Assembly: GCA_937902275.1 (NCBI GenBank)
Contig: CALFNW010000050.1
Location: 1-46,559 of the forward strand
Direction: 5' to 3'
Origin: UBA4717 sp002404395
GTDB taxonomy: Bacteria; Bacillota; Clostridia; Oscillospirales; CAG-272
Length of the DNA stretch: 46,559 nt
Position 1 is the stretch's first letter. The number at the start of each line of letters is the position of its first letter. The notes below the pieces were generated by a model. The model made no database searches, was not told the DNA's origin, and saw nothing but the letters and a program-made list of their open reading frames with translations. Positions 31,264-39,535 of this stretch are shown in pieces. Made by a program: the position numbers and the translations under genes.

Positions 31264-32058
31264 TCACTGCTCCTTTCTGCGAAAATCGTTTCTTCTGTCG
31301 CCGTTCTGGCGTCTGTCGCCACCGGGACGTCTGTTGTTGTCACGTCTGTCGCCTCTGCGGTCGTTGTTGCGGCGGTCAGGTCTGTCGCCGAAGTTTCTCG
31401 GTCTTCTCTGATCGGCGGGTCTGTTGCCTTCTGCAAGCACTTCGCCGTTGTAGATCCAAACCTTAACACCGATCTTACCGTAAGTGGTGTTTGCTTCCGC
31501 AAAGCCGTAGTCAATGTCGGCTCTGAGAGTCTGAAGCGGAATAGTACCTTCATGGTAGTGCTCGCTTCTCGCGATCTCGGCACCGCCGAGACGTCCGCTT
31601 ACATTGATCTTGATACCCTTAGCGCCGAGACGCATCGTTCTGCCGATGCACTGCTTCATCGCACGACGGAAGGATACACGGCCTTCAAGCTGACTTGCAA
31701 TGTTTTCTGCAACGAGCTGAGCGTTGAGATCGGGGATCTTAACTTCAACAACATTGACCGAAACAGGCTTGCCTTCAATAGCTTCAAGCTCAAGTCTGAG
31801 CTTTTCGATCTCTGCGCCGCCCTTACCGATTATGATACCGGGCTTTGCACAATGAATGAATACTCTGACCTTTTCATTGTCGCGTTCGATTTCGATCTTC
31901 GGAACGCCGGCCTTCTGAAGCTTTTCCTTCAGATATTTTCTGAGTTTATAATCAGATACAAGAGTGTCGCCGAAAACTTCGTCCTTAGCGAACCATCTTG
32001 AATCCCAATTTTTAATTACGCCTACGCGCAATCCATGCGGATTAACTTTCTGACCCAT
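31264..32058 (-). CDS. rpsC: 30S ribosomal protein S3 with Arg/Asp-rich tail
   Basis: S3 lines the mRNA entry site. It starts MGQKVNPHGLRVGVIKNWDS; the KH domain has FIHCAKPGIIIGKGGAEIEK. The S3 C-terminal domain (KGIKINVSGRLGGAEIARSE) is intact. The last 50 or so residues are an added low-complexity tail of RR, DRR, NNR and GDRR units, making the protein 264 residues instead of about 220. Confidence 0.97.
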   Translation of the reverse strand: MGQKVNPHGLRVGVIKNWDSRWFAKDEVFGDTLVSDYKLRKYLKEKLQKAGVPKIEIERDNEKVRVFIHCAKPGIIIGKGGAEIEKLRLELEAIEGKPVSVNVVEVKIPDLNAQLVAENIASQLEGRVSFRRAMKQCIGRTMRLGAKGIKINVSGRLGGAEIARSEHYHEGTIPLQTLRADIDYGFAEANTTYGKIGVKVWIYNGEVLAEGNRPADQRRPRNFGDRPDRRNNDRRGDRRDNNRRPGGDRRQNGDRRNDFRRKEQ

Positions 32059-32080
32059 CGTAGTTACCTCCTTCTTCAGA

Positions 32081-32416
32081 TTATTCTTTTTCTTTTACCT
32101 TAAGAGTAACGTGGCTGGTTCTCTTCAGGATTCTGTTTGCGCTTCCGCGTGCTCTCGGCATGATTCTCTTGAGAGTCGGTCCGGGGCATACGAAACACTC
32201 GGATACGTAAAGCTTGCTCGTATCCATGTGGTGATTTACTTCAGCGTTTGCAACTGCGCTGTTCAAAAGCTTTATAAGATACTCGGATGCGCTCTTGTGA
32301 GTAGTCTTGAGAATACCCATCGCGGTAGCTACATCCTTGCCTCTGATGAGATCGAGAACTATACTAACCTTACGCGGCGATATTCTCGCATATCTCAGGA
32401 TTGCCTGTGCTTCCAT
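32081..32416 (-). CDS. rplV: 50S ribosomal protein L22
   Basis: The 111-residue L22 extends a beta-hairpin into the exit tunnel. It has RYARISPRKVSIVLDLIRGK and GPTLKRIMPRARGSANRILK, the hairpin tip where macrolide-resistance changes occur in other species. It is 22 nt before rpsC. Confidence 0.98.
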   Translation of the reverse strand: MEAQAILRYARISPRKVSIVLDLIRGKDVATAMGILKTTHKSASEYLIKLLNSAVANAEVNHHMDTSKLYVSECFVCPGPTLKRIMPRARGSANRILKRTSHVTLKVKEKE

Positions 32417-32472
32417 TTAAGCGTTGCCTCCTTTCGCCTGGGCGATTATAAGAATTTAAGATTTACGGTTAA

Positions 32473-32754
32473 TTATTTACCGTTGTTTGAAGTCTTGCTG
32501 CCGGCGTGTCCGCGGAATGTTCTCGTAAGCGCGAATTCGCCGAGCTTATGTCCGACCATATCCTCTTCGATGTATACCGGAACATGCTTTCTGCCGTCAT
32601 AAACAGCGATCGTATGACCGACAAACTCGGGGAATATCGTCGAAGCGCGCGACCATGTCTTAAGAACTTTCTTTTCGCCCTTTTCGTTCATGGCAACGAT
32701 TCTGTCGTACAGTTTGGTTTCAACAAACGGTCCTTTTTTAAGGCTTCTGCTCAT
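32473..32754 (-). CDS. rpsS: 30S ribosomal protein S19
   Basis: The 93-residue S19 begins MSRSLKKGPFVETKLYDRI and has the conserved RASTIFPEFVGHTIAVYDGR and KLGEFALTRTFRGHAG. It partners S13 in the subunit head. Confidence 0.98.
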   Translation of the reverse strand: MSRSLKKGPFVETKLYDRIVAMNEKGEKKVLKTWSRASTIFPEFVGHTIAVYDGRKHVPVYIEEDMVGHKLGEFALTRTFRGHAGSKTSNNGK

Positions 32755-32773
32755 TCTTTACTGCCTCCCTCTC

Positions 32774-33604
32774 TTACTTGCCGTTTCTCGATTTAACGAT
32801 AAACTTGTTGGTGCGAGCCTTCTTGTTTCTGGTCTTGTAACCCATAGCAGGCTTACCCCACGGAGTAACAGGAGAAGGACGACCGATCGGAGCACGGCCT
32901 TCACCACCGCCGTGCGGGTGATCGCAGGGGTTCATTACGGAACCGCGAACGGTCGGGCGGATACCCATGTGACGCTTTTTGCCGGCTTTACCGATCTTAA
33001 TGATCTCATGCTCGATATTTCCGATCTGGCCGATAGTCGCGGTGCAGTCAAGTCTTACGAGACGAACTTCGCCTGAAGGAAGTCTTACCTGAGCCATTCC
33101 GTTTTCCTTAGCCATGAGCTGAGCTGCGCTTCCCGCGCTGCGTACAAGCTGTCCGCCCTTGCCGGGATAAAGCTCAACGTTATGGATAAATGTACCTACC
33201 GGAATGTTGGCGATCGGGAGGTTGTTACCGGGCTTGATATCTGCCTCGGCGCCCGAGTAAAGTACGTCGCCGTCGGTAACTCCGAGCGGTGCGATAATGT
33301 ACTTTCTGGTGCCGTCGTCATACTCAACGAGCGCAATATAAGCGGTTCTGTTGGGATCGTACTCAACTCCGATAACCTTTGCAGCTTCAAGCTTGTTACG
33401 CTTAAAGTCGATGATTCTGTACTTCAGCTTGTTTCCGCCGCCCTGATGACGAACGGTGATCTTTCCGTAGCTGTTGCGTCCGGCATTTTTCTTAAGAATT
33501 ACCGTCAGCTTTTTCTCGGGAGTGAACTTTGTTACCTCATCGAATGACGGAGAAGTCATATGTCTTCTCGCAGCCGAAGTAGGCTTAAACTTCTTTACTG
33601 CCAT
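32774..33604 (-). CDS. rplB: 50S ribosomal protein L2
   Basis: The 276-residue L2 is needed for subunit joining and peptidyl transfer. It starts MAVKKFKPTSAARRHMTSPS; the C-terminal part has RPTVRGSVMNPCDHPHGGGE with the conserved histidine, then GRPSPVTPWGKPAMGYKTR. Confidence 0.98.
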   Translation of the reverse strand: MAVKKFKPTSAARRHMTSPSFDEVTKFTPEKKLTVILKKNAGRNSYGKITVRHQGGGNKLKYRIIDFKRNKLEAAKVIGVEYDPNRTAYIALVEYDDGTRKYIIAPLGVTDGDVLYSGAEADIKPGNNLPIANIPVGTFIHNVELYPGKGGQLVRSAGSAAQLMAKENGMAQVRLPSGEVRLVRLDCTATIGQIGNIEHEIIKIGKAGKKRHMGIRPTVRGSVMNPCDHPHGGGEGRAPIGRPSPVTPWGKPAMGYKTRNKKARTNKFIVKSRNGK

Positions 33605-33621
33605 TTATCTCACTCTCCTTC

Positions 33622-33915
33622 TTACATCATACCTTCAAAGAACTCGATCGGCTTGGAATCCGACTTGAGCGTAACGATGGCTTTTTTCCATTCGGAAGTA
33701 TAGCCGGCGTGAACGCCGAGTCTCTTGGGCTTCTTCTTCATATTGATGGTATTTACATCAGCAACCTTTACGCCGAAAAGCTCTTCGACAGCGTCTGAGA
33801 TCTCAGGCTTTGTAGCGTTCTTCATCACCTTGAAGACGTACTTCTTGCCGGCTGCCATCGACATGCTGGCTTCAGTGATGATCGGCTTAATGATAATATC
33901 GTGAACCGTCTTCAT
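33622..33915 (-). CDS. rplW: 50S ribosomal protein L23
   Basis: The 97-residue L23 lies at the tunnel exit and docks trigger factor and SRP. It has DIIIKPIITEASMSMAAGKK and NTINMKKKPKRLGVHAGYTS. The start overlaps the rplD stop by 1 nt (TAATG), so translation is coupled. Confidence 0.97.
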   Translation of the reverse strand: MKTVHDIIIKPIITEASMSMAAGKKYVFKVMKNATKPEISDAVEELFGVKVADVNTINMKKKPKRLGVHAGYTSEWKKAIVTLKSDSKPIEFFEGMM

Positions 33916-34538
33916 TATGCATACACCTCCTGGATCTTTTCGGCAGCCTCTTTAGCTACGATAAACTTATCGCAGTTGAGGATGTCGTATACGTTAAGAG
34001 TGTTTACATACGCGGTCTTTACGCCCGGAATATTAGCCATGCTCTTAACGGTAGCTGCATCGGGTGCGGGAAGCACGACAAGTGCCTTCTTCTCGCTGCC
34101 GAGTGCCTTAAGCATTGCAGCCATTGTCTTTGTTTTGTACTCTGCATTCTTGATCTCGCTGACAACGATCATTTCGCCGCCCGCAACCTTTGAGGACAGA
34201 GCGCTCTTCATTGCAAGTCTCTTGACCTTCTTGTTGATCGTAATGCGGTATTCTCTCGGCTTCGGGCCAAGTGCCACGCCGCCGTGCGTCCACTGCGGAG
34301 AACGGGTCGAACCCTGTCTTGCGTGACCGGTTCCCTTCTGTCTCCAGGGCTTCTTTCCGCCGCCCGAAACCTCGGTGCGGGTAAGAGTGGACTGTGTGCC
34401 CTGTCTCTGATTTGCAAGATATGCCTTGACCGCGGTATGAAGTACCGAAGCGTTGACTTCAATGCCGAAAACAGCATCGGAAAGCGAAATATCGCCAACT
34501 TCCTTACCGGTCATATCAACAACCTTCAAATTTGGCAT
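33915..34538 (-). CDS. rplD: 50S ribosomal protein L4
   Basis: The 207-residue L4 has the extended tunnel loop RQGTQSTLTRTEVSGGGKKP WRQKGTGHARQGSTRSPQWT (broken here for length) and a globular domain. In E. coli L4 represses the S10 operon through its leader; here a structured leader also precedes rpsJ, but L4 control is not shown. Confidence 0.97.
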   Translation of the reverse strand: MPNLKVVDMTGKEVGDISLSDAVFGIEVNASVLHTAVKAYLANQRQGTQSTLTRTEVSGGGKKPWRQKGTGHARQGSTRSPQWTHGGVALGPKPREYRITINKKVKRLAMKSALSSKVAGGEMIVVSEIKNAEYKTKTMAAMLKALGSEKKALVVLPAPDAATVKSMANIPGVKTAYVNTLNVYDILNCDKFIVAKEAAEKIQEVYA

Positions 34539-34558
34539 CGTAATTTTCCTCCTTCCGA

Positions 34559-35191
34559 TTACGCTTTAACAGAATTGCGCAGGAAGACGATGTCTCCGCG
34601 CGATCCGGGAACTGCTCCCTTGACCGCGATGAGGTTCTTCTCAGCGTCGATCTTAACTACTTCAAGATTCAGAACAGTAACCTGTTCATTACCGTACTGA
34701 CCTGCCATCTTCTTGTTCTTGAACACTCTCGACGGGCTTGAGTTAGCACCCATAGAACCTACCTGACGGTGGATAGGACCTGTACCGTGAGTAGCTCTCA
34801 GTGTGTGGTGTCCCCATCTCTTGACAGCACCGCTGTATCCGCGTCCCTTTGTCGTACCGGTTACATCGACCTTTTCGCCTGCGGCGAAGGTATCGGCGGC
34901 AACGACATCACCGACGTTCATTTCAGCTGCATTGTCAAGGCGGAATTCCTTAAGATGCTTCTTGAATTCAACACCCGACTTGTTGAAGTGTCCCTGAAGC
35001 GGCTTGCTCAGGTGCTTTGCCTTAACAGGCATAAAGCCGAGCTGAACCGAATCGTAACCGTCGTTTTCAACAGTCTTTTTCTGCGTTACCACGCAAGGAC
35101 CTGCTTCGATAACGGTAACCGGTATCACACTTCCGTTTTCGGTAAAGATCTGCGTCATGCCGATCTTCTTTCCGATAATTCCCTTTTTCAT
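34559..35191 (-). CDS. rplC: 50S ribosomal protein L3
   Basis: The 210-residue L3 starts MKKGIIGKKIGMTQIFTENG and has the peptidyl-transferase-centre loop GTGPIHRQVGSMGANSSPSR. Conserved KGRGYSGAVKRWG lies before it. A good AAGGAGG ribosome-binding site precedes the start. The 118-nt gap after rpsJ holds no ORF. Confidence 0.98.
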   Translation of the reverse strand: MKKGIIGKKIGMTQIFTENGSVIPVTVIEAGPCVVTQKKTVENDGYDSVQLGFMPVKAKHLSKPLQGHFNKSGVEFKKHLKEFRLDNAAEMNVGDVVAADTFAAGEKVDVTGTTKGRGYSGAVKRWGHHTLRATHGTGPIHRQVGSMGANSSPSRVFKNKKMAGQYGNEQVTVLNLEVVKIDAEKNLIAVKGAVPGSRGDIVFLRNSVKA

Positions 35192-35309
35192 TTTTCTTCC
35201 TCCTTAGGTTATTGGTTGACGCCTTGAATTCCGGACTCGCCGTTAACGCCAACTTGACCTTCGCCGCAGTTTATCGGTACGCGGCGGAGCTTTGGGGCTT
35301 TGCTCTTTC

Positions 35310-35621
35310 TCAGAGCTTGATGTCGATCTCAACGCCTGCCGGAAGCTCGAGCGACGTAAGCGCATCGACGACCTTCTGGTTGGGCTTGAGAATGTCAATG
35401 AGTCTCTTGTGAGTTCTGAGCTCGAACTGCTCGCGGCTGTCCTTGTACTTGTGGACCGCGCGCAGGATCGTGATGATCTCCTTTTCGGTCGGAAGCGGAA
35501 CCGGACCGGATACTTCCGCGCCGCCCGCCTTCGCAGCGTCAACGATCTTCTTTGACGCCTGGTCGATAAGGGAGTGATCGTAGCTCTTGAGACGAACTCT
35601 GATTTTCTCCTTTGCTGCCAT
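35310..35621 (-). CDS. rpsJ: 30S ribosomal protein S10
   Basis: The 103-residue S10 starts MAAKEKIRVRLKSYDHSLID and has VSGPVPLPTEKEIITILRAV and the antitermination-loop region FELRTHKRLIDIL. It also joins NusB in rRNA antitermination. It is the first gene of the supercluster and is preceded by AAAGGAGG and a leader of about 280 nt. The str operon genes (rpsL, rpsG, fusA, tuf) that often precede it are absent here. Confidence 0.98.
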   Translation of the reverse strand: MAAKEKIRVRLKSYDHSLIDQASKKIVDAAKAGGAEVSGPVPLPTEKEIITILRAVHKYKDSREQFELRTHKRLIDILKPNQKVVDALTSLELPAGVEIDIKL

Positions 35622-35899
35622 GGTTTGTTCCTCCTTTAAAATATTCGGTTGCCGGACAATGCCGGCCGATCTTTTAAACGAGGGCGTTTTCTTCGTAACA
35701 CCTTTCCGGGCGTTTCATCCGTTTCCTTTTAAAAAGCCGGCGCACGAAAACGTGCCCCGACCCTCGGTCGGATAAACTCCCGAATGTGCCACCCAATTTC
35801 GCCCGGTTAAAATATCGGACATACTCCACGAAAATTCCCTGCAAAGCGGACAATTTCGTCCGAATTTGCAGCCACCTTTCGCTTCATCGCACATCAAGC
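35622..35899 (-). promoter_or_regulatory. Structured leader of the S10 operon with attenuator-like hairpins
   Basis: Reading the minus strand from the promoter, the leader forms a long stem (TGCAAA...GGAC with GTCC...TTTGCA, 35838-35868). Further on come CCGACC/GGTCGG (35757-35771) and a GGCACG/CGTGCGCC stem (35740-35756) ending in a T-run (35731-35735), which looks like an intrinsic terminator. After it come a possible 14-codon ORF (35674-35718), a GCCGG/CCGGC stem, and the rpsJ ribosome-binding site. This arrangement suggests attenuation of ribosomal-protein synthesis. I recognised no known leader class. Confidence 0.5.
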
Positions 35900-35905
35900 T
35901 TTTTT

Positions 35906-35934
35906 ATTATACAACATTTTTTTTTCGATTGCAA
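35906..35934 (-). promoter_or_regulatory. Promoter of the S10-spc-alpha supercluster
   Basis: On the minus strand TTGCAA (35929-35934) and a perfect TATAAT (35906-35911) are 17 nt apart, with an A-rich spacer. The start point should be near 35899, about 278 nt before rpsJ. Confidence 0.75.
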
Positions 35935-36054
35935 GAATTTTCTAAAAAATCATCGCCGATAATGATAAAATTTTCACTAAAGTTTTTGAAAGTTTTTTGT
36001 GCATATTGCCTATAATATTTGACTTTTTTACTTTTTAAGCAATTTGTTAGCAAA

Positions 36055-36086
36055 TAATTCATATTTTCGGTTTAAAATATGAATTA
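36055..36086. repeat. Perfect AT-rich 13-bp inverted repeat
   Basis: Arms 36055-36067 and 36074-36086 are perfect inverse complements with a 6-nt centre (CGGTTT). The element sits between the divergent rpsJ and membrane-protein genes, about 100 nt before the latter. It could be an operator or a leader stem-loop. A TATAAT at 36011-36016 with a poor -35 (19-nt spacing) lies upstream on the plus strand. Confidence 0.45.
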
Positions 36087-36188
36087 CGAACCGAAATGTA
36101 TCATATATTTTGCTGCTTCAAATGTCGGTTGTGCGGCGTGCATTTCCGCGTACCGTCTATATATAAATTATAGGAAGGAAATCATACA

Positions 36189-37049
36189 ATGAATAAACGC
36201 TCATATCGCGGTTATGCGCTTGCCGCGTTGCTTTCCGCTGTCGCTGTCACCATATTGCGAATCTTCGTATCACTGTTTTACACAGAGGCTTACACCGGTG
36301 TATATGTGCGGGACGCATTGCTTCCGACAGTGCTTACAGTGTCCAGTGCATTGCTTATAGCAGTATTTTCCGTAACCGGATATTTTATTCAAAAAAAGAG
36401 GCCATTTACTTATAAGTCGTCAGGAACGCGTATCGACGTTATCGCCTCGGCATTCGTCGGCTTTATGTGCTTTGCGGTCTCTGCTTTTCTGATACTTGAT
36501 ATGATGCTCAAGAAGAGCTATACGATCGCGCTTATAGTTATCGCCGCCTCGGGTATACTCTCCGGCTTTTATTATGTTGCCGGAATTTTTGCCGGCGAAA
36601 GACGGCGCGGAGTCTTTGCGCTTTTGGCGATCTTTCCTATGCTTTTAAACGTGTCTCTGCTTGTCGAGCTTTATTTTGATAGCACAATACTTATATCCTG
36701 CCCGAACCGCTATTATAATCAGCTTGCATATGTAGCGGTCATGTTTTTCCTGCTCGCGGAGATGCGGAATGCAGTAGGCGGAAACGCAAAAATATATATA
36801 CCCTCCGCCGCAGTTGCCGGAAGTCTGCTGGCCGTTTCCTCGATTCCGAACCTCGCGGTATATCTTTTATCCGGATCGTTATTCCCAAAGCTCATGCCCG
36901 CGCAAGGTGCTACCGACCGTCCGATAATATATGCGCTTGAACTTGCGTTTGCAATATACGCCTTTATGCGGCTCTTTACGCTTTGCAGGACTGACCGAGG
37001 CAACGCGGAGTATGAAGAAGACCCGACCGAATTTATCAAAAACAATTGA
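36189..37049 (+). CDS. Multi-pass membrane protein of unknown function
   Basis: The 286-residue protein has about eight hydrophobic segments (near residues 9-30, 44-66, 83-104, 112-134, 140-162, 173-192, 206-227 and 241-262) and a short charged tail ending FIKNN. I do not recognise the family. The absence of charged residues inside the helices and of any domain motif gives no hint of a transported substrate. AGGAAGG precedes the ATG. It stands alone between the S10 leader and a shared bidirectional terminator. Confidence 0.7.
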   Translation: MNKRSYRGYALAALLSAVAVTILRIFVSLFYTEAYTGVYVRDALLPTVLTVSSALLIAVFSVTGYFIQKKRPFTYKSSGTRIDVIASAFVGFMCFAVSAFLILDMMLKKSYTIALIVIAASGILSGFYYVAGIFAGERRRGVFALLAIFPMLLNVSLLVELYFDSTILISCPNRYYNQLAYVAVMFFLLAEMRNAVGGNAKIYIPSAAVAGSLLAVSSIPNLAVYLLSGSLFPKLMPAQGATDRPIIYALELAFAIYAFMRLFTLCRTDRGNAEYEEDPTEFIKNN

Positions 37050-37068
37050 TACATATTATTTTGTATGC

Positions 37069-37110
37069 AGTAAGGACTCACGAAAACATTGATTTTTGTG
37101 AGTCCTTACT
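37069..37110. terminator. Bidirectional terminator
   Basis: A 13-bp perfect stem (37069-37081 with 37098-37110) extends inward by a G-U pair and four A-T pairs to a 6-nt loop. It lies 19 nt after the membrane-protein stop and 4 nt from the convergent DeoR-type gene, so it can end both transcripts. Confidence 0.8.
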
Positions 37111-37113
37111 TAT

Positions 37114-37857
37114 TTATATCTCGCAAAATTCAGTATTCGGGTACTTTTTCTTGACTGCGTCATCAAATCTGTAGTCCGAAATTACCGCGTCCACTTCGCT
37201 CAGATCGCATTGAACGTATTCGCACTCAACATTCAGCTTGGTGTGGTCGGTAAGATAAAAAACCCGTTCGGAATTGCGTTTGACCGTCTCATAAAGCAAA
37301 AAATATGTACGCGAGCCGCCGATCATTCCATCCTCCGAAATGCCGCCGGTTGCAAAGAACATACCGTCAAATCTGAACTTCATCGCCGTAACGACCGCGC
37401 ATTCTCCTCCGAGCATAGTCGGGATCTCAGTCACTTCCCCTCCCGTGCAGATCACCTTTACTCCATGCTCGCTCAGATACGCCACAAGAGACATATCATT
37501 CGTCACTACCGTCACATCCGCCGTTTCGGTCAGAAACTTACCTATTCCCTCGGCAGTCGTCGAACCTCCGATAAAAACAGTATCTCCGGGCTTAATAAAA
37601 TCCGCCGCGCGTTTCGCTATGTGATTTTTTGCGATCTTCATTTTATGATATCTGAATTCAAGCGGAACCGCTCGGTTTTCGACCAGCTCCACTCCACCGT
37701 AGCTCCTCACTACAAGCTTTCGGCTTTCAAGAAGATTCAGGTCTCTGTTGATCGTAGCATTGCTGTAGTGCAGCTTTTCTGTCAGATATTTCACCGTCAC
37801 ATATCCGTTTTCCTTAAGTATTTCAAGTATCCGATCAGTGCGCTCTCTGCCGTACAT
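37114..37857 (-). CDS. DeoR/GlpR-family transcriptional regulator
   Basis: The 247-residue protein starts with a DeoR-type helix-turn-helix (about 5-57: RTDRILEILKENGYVTVKYL, then SNATINRDLNLLESRKLVVR and YGGVEL). The effector domain is of the sugar-phosphate-binding ribose-isomerase type (about 75-235: AADFIKPGDTVFIGGSTTAE, VVTNDM, ICTGGEV, then D-H-TK near YLTDHTKL). DeoR proteins usually repress sugar-use genes and respond to a phosphorylated sugar. No sugar genes are adjacent; the divergent MATE gene is the nearest candidate target. Confidence 0.88.
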   Translation of the reverse strand: MYGRERTDRILEILKENGYVTVKYLTEKLHYSNATINRDLNLLESRKLVVRSYGGVELVENRAVPLEFRYHKMKIAKNHIAKRAADFIKPGDTVFIGGSTTAEGIGKFLTETADVTVVTNDMSLVAYLSEHGVKVICTGGEVTEIPTMLGGECAVVTAMKFRFDGMFFATGGISEDGMIGGSRTYFLLYETVKRNSERVFYLTDHTKLNVECEYVQCDLSEVDAVISDYRFDDAVKKKYPNTEFCEI

Positions 37858-37955
37858 TCTTCTGCGCCTCCTTTATTTACCGATCGCGGCTTAAGTTTGC
37901 CGCAAATTGATAAAAGTTGATAATTTTCCATTGTTTCAGCCGATATTGCAAAATG

Positions 37956-37983
37956 TTGACAAAAGGCTTATAATGATTATACT
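37956..37983 (+). promoter_or_regulatory. Promoter of the MATE transporter gene
   Basis: A perfect TTGACA (37956-37961) and TATACT (37978-37983) are 16 nt apart, 58 nt before the start. The DeoR-type gene diverges from the same 183-nt gap, so an operator here is plausible. Confidence 0.65.
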
Positions 37984-38040
37984 TGCTTTGGACCCAAAGG
38001 TCAATAGCAAAGCAACAAAAATTTTGATCGGAGCAAACTT

Positions 38041-39435
38041 ATGAAAGACTTGACCGAAGGCAATATATACAAATCATTTTTGTTTTTTGCCATACCGCTG
38101 ATACTTGCCGGCTTTCTCTCGCAGGCGTACAGCATAATCGACACGATCATTGCCGGAAAGATACTGAGCGCGGACGGACTTTCCGCGATCGGTTCTACCT
38201 CGGCGTTTATCCAATTCTTTTCCTCGATATTCTGGGGATACGGCGTCGGATTTTCCATTTATATCGCCCGACTGTTCGGCGCAAAGGAGTATGAAAGACT
38301 GAAAACGGCAATATGCGTAAACTACACCTTGCTTGCAGCGGCAATAATAGTCTTTGGATTGTTGGCAGTCTGCTTCAAAGATCCGCTGTTCTCATTGCTA
38401 AAAGTCGATCCCTCCATATATGATGCCGCCGCCGAATACTTTTCGATCTATATGCTCGGCTCTGTATTCTTACTGATGATGTCAAATGGTCTATATATTA
38501 TGAATGCCTTCGGAAGCGGTTCGTATCCGCTGTTCATGTCGATCGTTTCAACCGCTTTGCATATCGGCGGAAATCTGTTTGCGGTCAAGGTGCTTAACCT
38601 CGGAGTCGGCGGGATCGCCTTATCAACCGTTTTTTCCGCAATTGTGGTAGACATTCTTTACATAGTCGAAATAAACCGCTGTTTTCACAAAATGGGCGTC
38701 GGAAAATACCGTATCAAATTTGACCTTAAAAGTCTCAACAGCTCTCCGAAATATTCATTCCCGGCAATGCTGCAGCAAATGCTGATGTATTTTGCTTCGG
38801 TCGTCATATCACCGATGGTAAACGGAATAAGCAGTGCCGCTTCCGCCGCATATATTATAAATCTTAAGGTATATGACGTAACCGCTACAATATATCAGAA
38901 CTCGGCAAAAACGCTGAGTAACTACACCGCCCAAAGTCTCGGCGCCAAGAAATACCAAAATATTAAGCGCGGACTCAAGGTCGGGGTAATTCAGGGACTC
39001 GCGTTTACACTGCCTTCGCTTGCACTGACAGTGATCTTTGCACGTGAATTCTGCGCTTTCTTCCTGCCGTCAGGTTTTACCGGAGAAGCGCTTGAAATGG
39101 CGATCATATTTGCCCGCTACTGTATGCCGTTCGTATTACTTAACTTTATAAACAATCTGTTCCATTCATTCTACCGCGGAGTCGCGGCTATGAAGCTTTT
39201 GGTCTCAGCCACCCTTATCGGCTCGGCATCACGCATCATCGCAACATATTTTGCGGTAAAAAGCTTCGGAATGAACGGCGTGTACATCGGTTGGGCAATA
39301 TCCTGGCTCGTTGAGTGTATCTATACACTTATAATGTACTTCTCCGGCATATGGATACCTGCGGAAATGAAAGAATATTACGCACACAGCTCTTCGGCAC
39401 ACGACACTTCGGCAGTACGCGAAAGCGCCGTTTAA
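38041..39435 (+). CDS. MATE family efflux transporter
   Basis: The 464-residue protein is predicted to have 12 transmembrane helices in two related bundles. The first bundle starts FFAIPLILAGFLSQAYSIID and continues TIIAGKILSADGLSAIGSTS, a family hallmark. The second bundle begins around residue 240 (FPAMLQQMLMYFASVVISPM). MATE proteins export cationic drugs or metabolites in exchange for Na+ or H+; the substrate is unknown. It is transcribed alone and diverges from a DeoR-type regulator. Confidence 0.9.
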   Translation: MKDLTEGNIYKSFLFFAIPLILAGFLSQAYSIIDTIIAGKILSADGLSAIGSTSAFIQFFSSIFWGYGVGFSIYIARLFGAKEYERLKTAICVNYTLLAAAIIVFGLLAVCFKDPLFSLLKVDPSIYDAAAEYFSIYMLGSVFLLMMSNGLYIMNAFGSGSYPLFMSIVSTALHIGGNLFAVKVLNLGVGGIALSTVFSAIVVDILYIVEINRCFHKMGVGKYRIKFDLKSLNSSPKYSFPAMLQQMLMYFASVVISPMVNGISSAASAAYIINLKVYDVTATIYQNSAKTLSNYTAQSLGAKKYQNIKRGLKVGVIQGLAFTLPSLALTVIFAREFCAFFLPSGFTGEALEMAIIFARYCMPFVLLNFINNLFHSFYRGVAAMKLLVSATLIGSASRIIATYFAVKSFGMNGVYIGWAISWLVECIYTLIMYFSGIWIPAEMKEYYAHSSSAHDTSAVRESAV

Positions 39436-39449
39436 ACCACTATATTGAA

Positions 39450-39487
39450 ATGCCCCGAGACCGATTTTTCCATCGGTCTCGGGGCAT
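39450..39487 (+). terminator. Terminator after the MATE gene
   Basis: A perfect 16-bp GC-rich stem (39450-39465 with 39472-39487, loop TTTTCC) lies 14 nt after the stop. It also faces the convergent prs gene and can serve both. Confidence 0.8.
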
Positions 39488-39535
39488 CTGTTTCAGCATA
39501 TTCATTCGCCGCAGTCTTTGATCGGCGAAAGTTTA

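Noticed and set aside
31258..32001. Plus-strand ORF of 247 codons over rpsC
   Set aside because: It is antisense to a firmly identified ribosomal protein and shows no recognisable family.
35780..35815. T-box riboswitch in the S10 leader (GGGTGGCAC on the minus strand)
   Set aside because: Only the GGGTGG core is present. The ACCGCGG part, the matching CGTCCC strand and a Stem I with specifier loop are not found, and a T-box before rpsJ would be out of place.
35715..35897. 60-codon Cys-rich ORF on the minus strand in the S10 leader (contains CKFGRNCPLC)
   Set aside because: It begins almost at the predicted transcription start, has no ribosome-binding site, and its 3' half is the terminator hairpin. 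RNA structure explains the sequence better.
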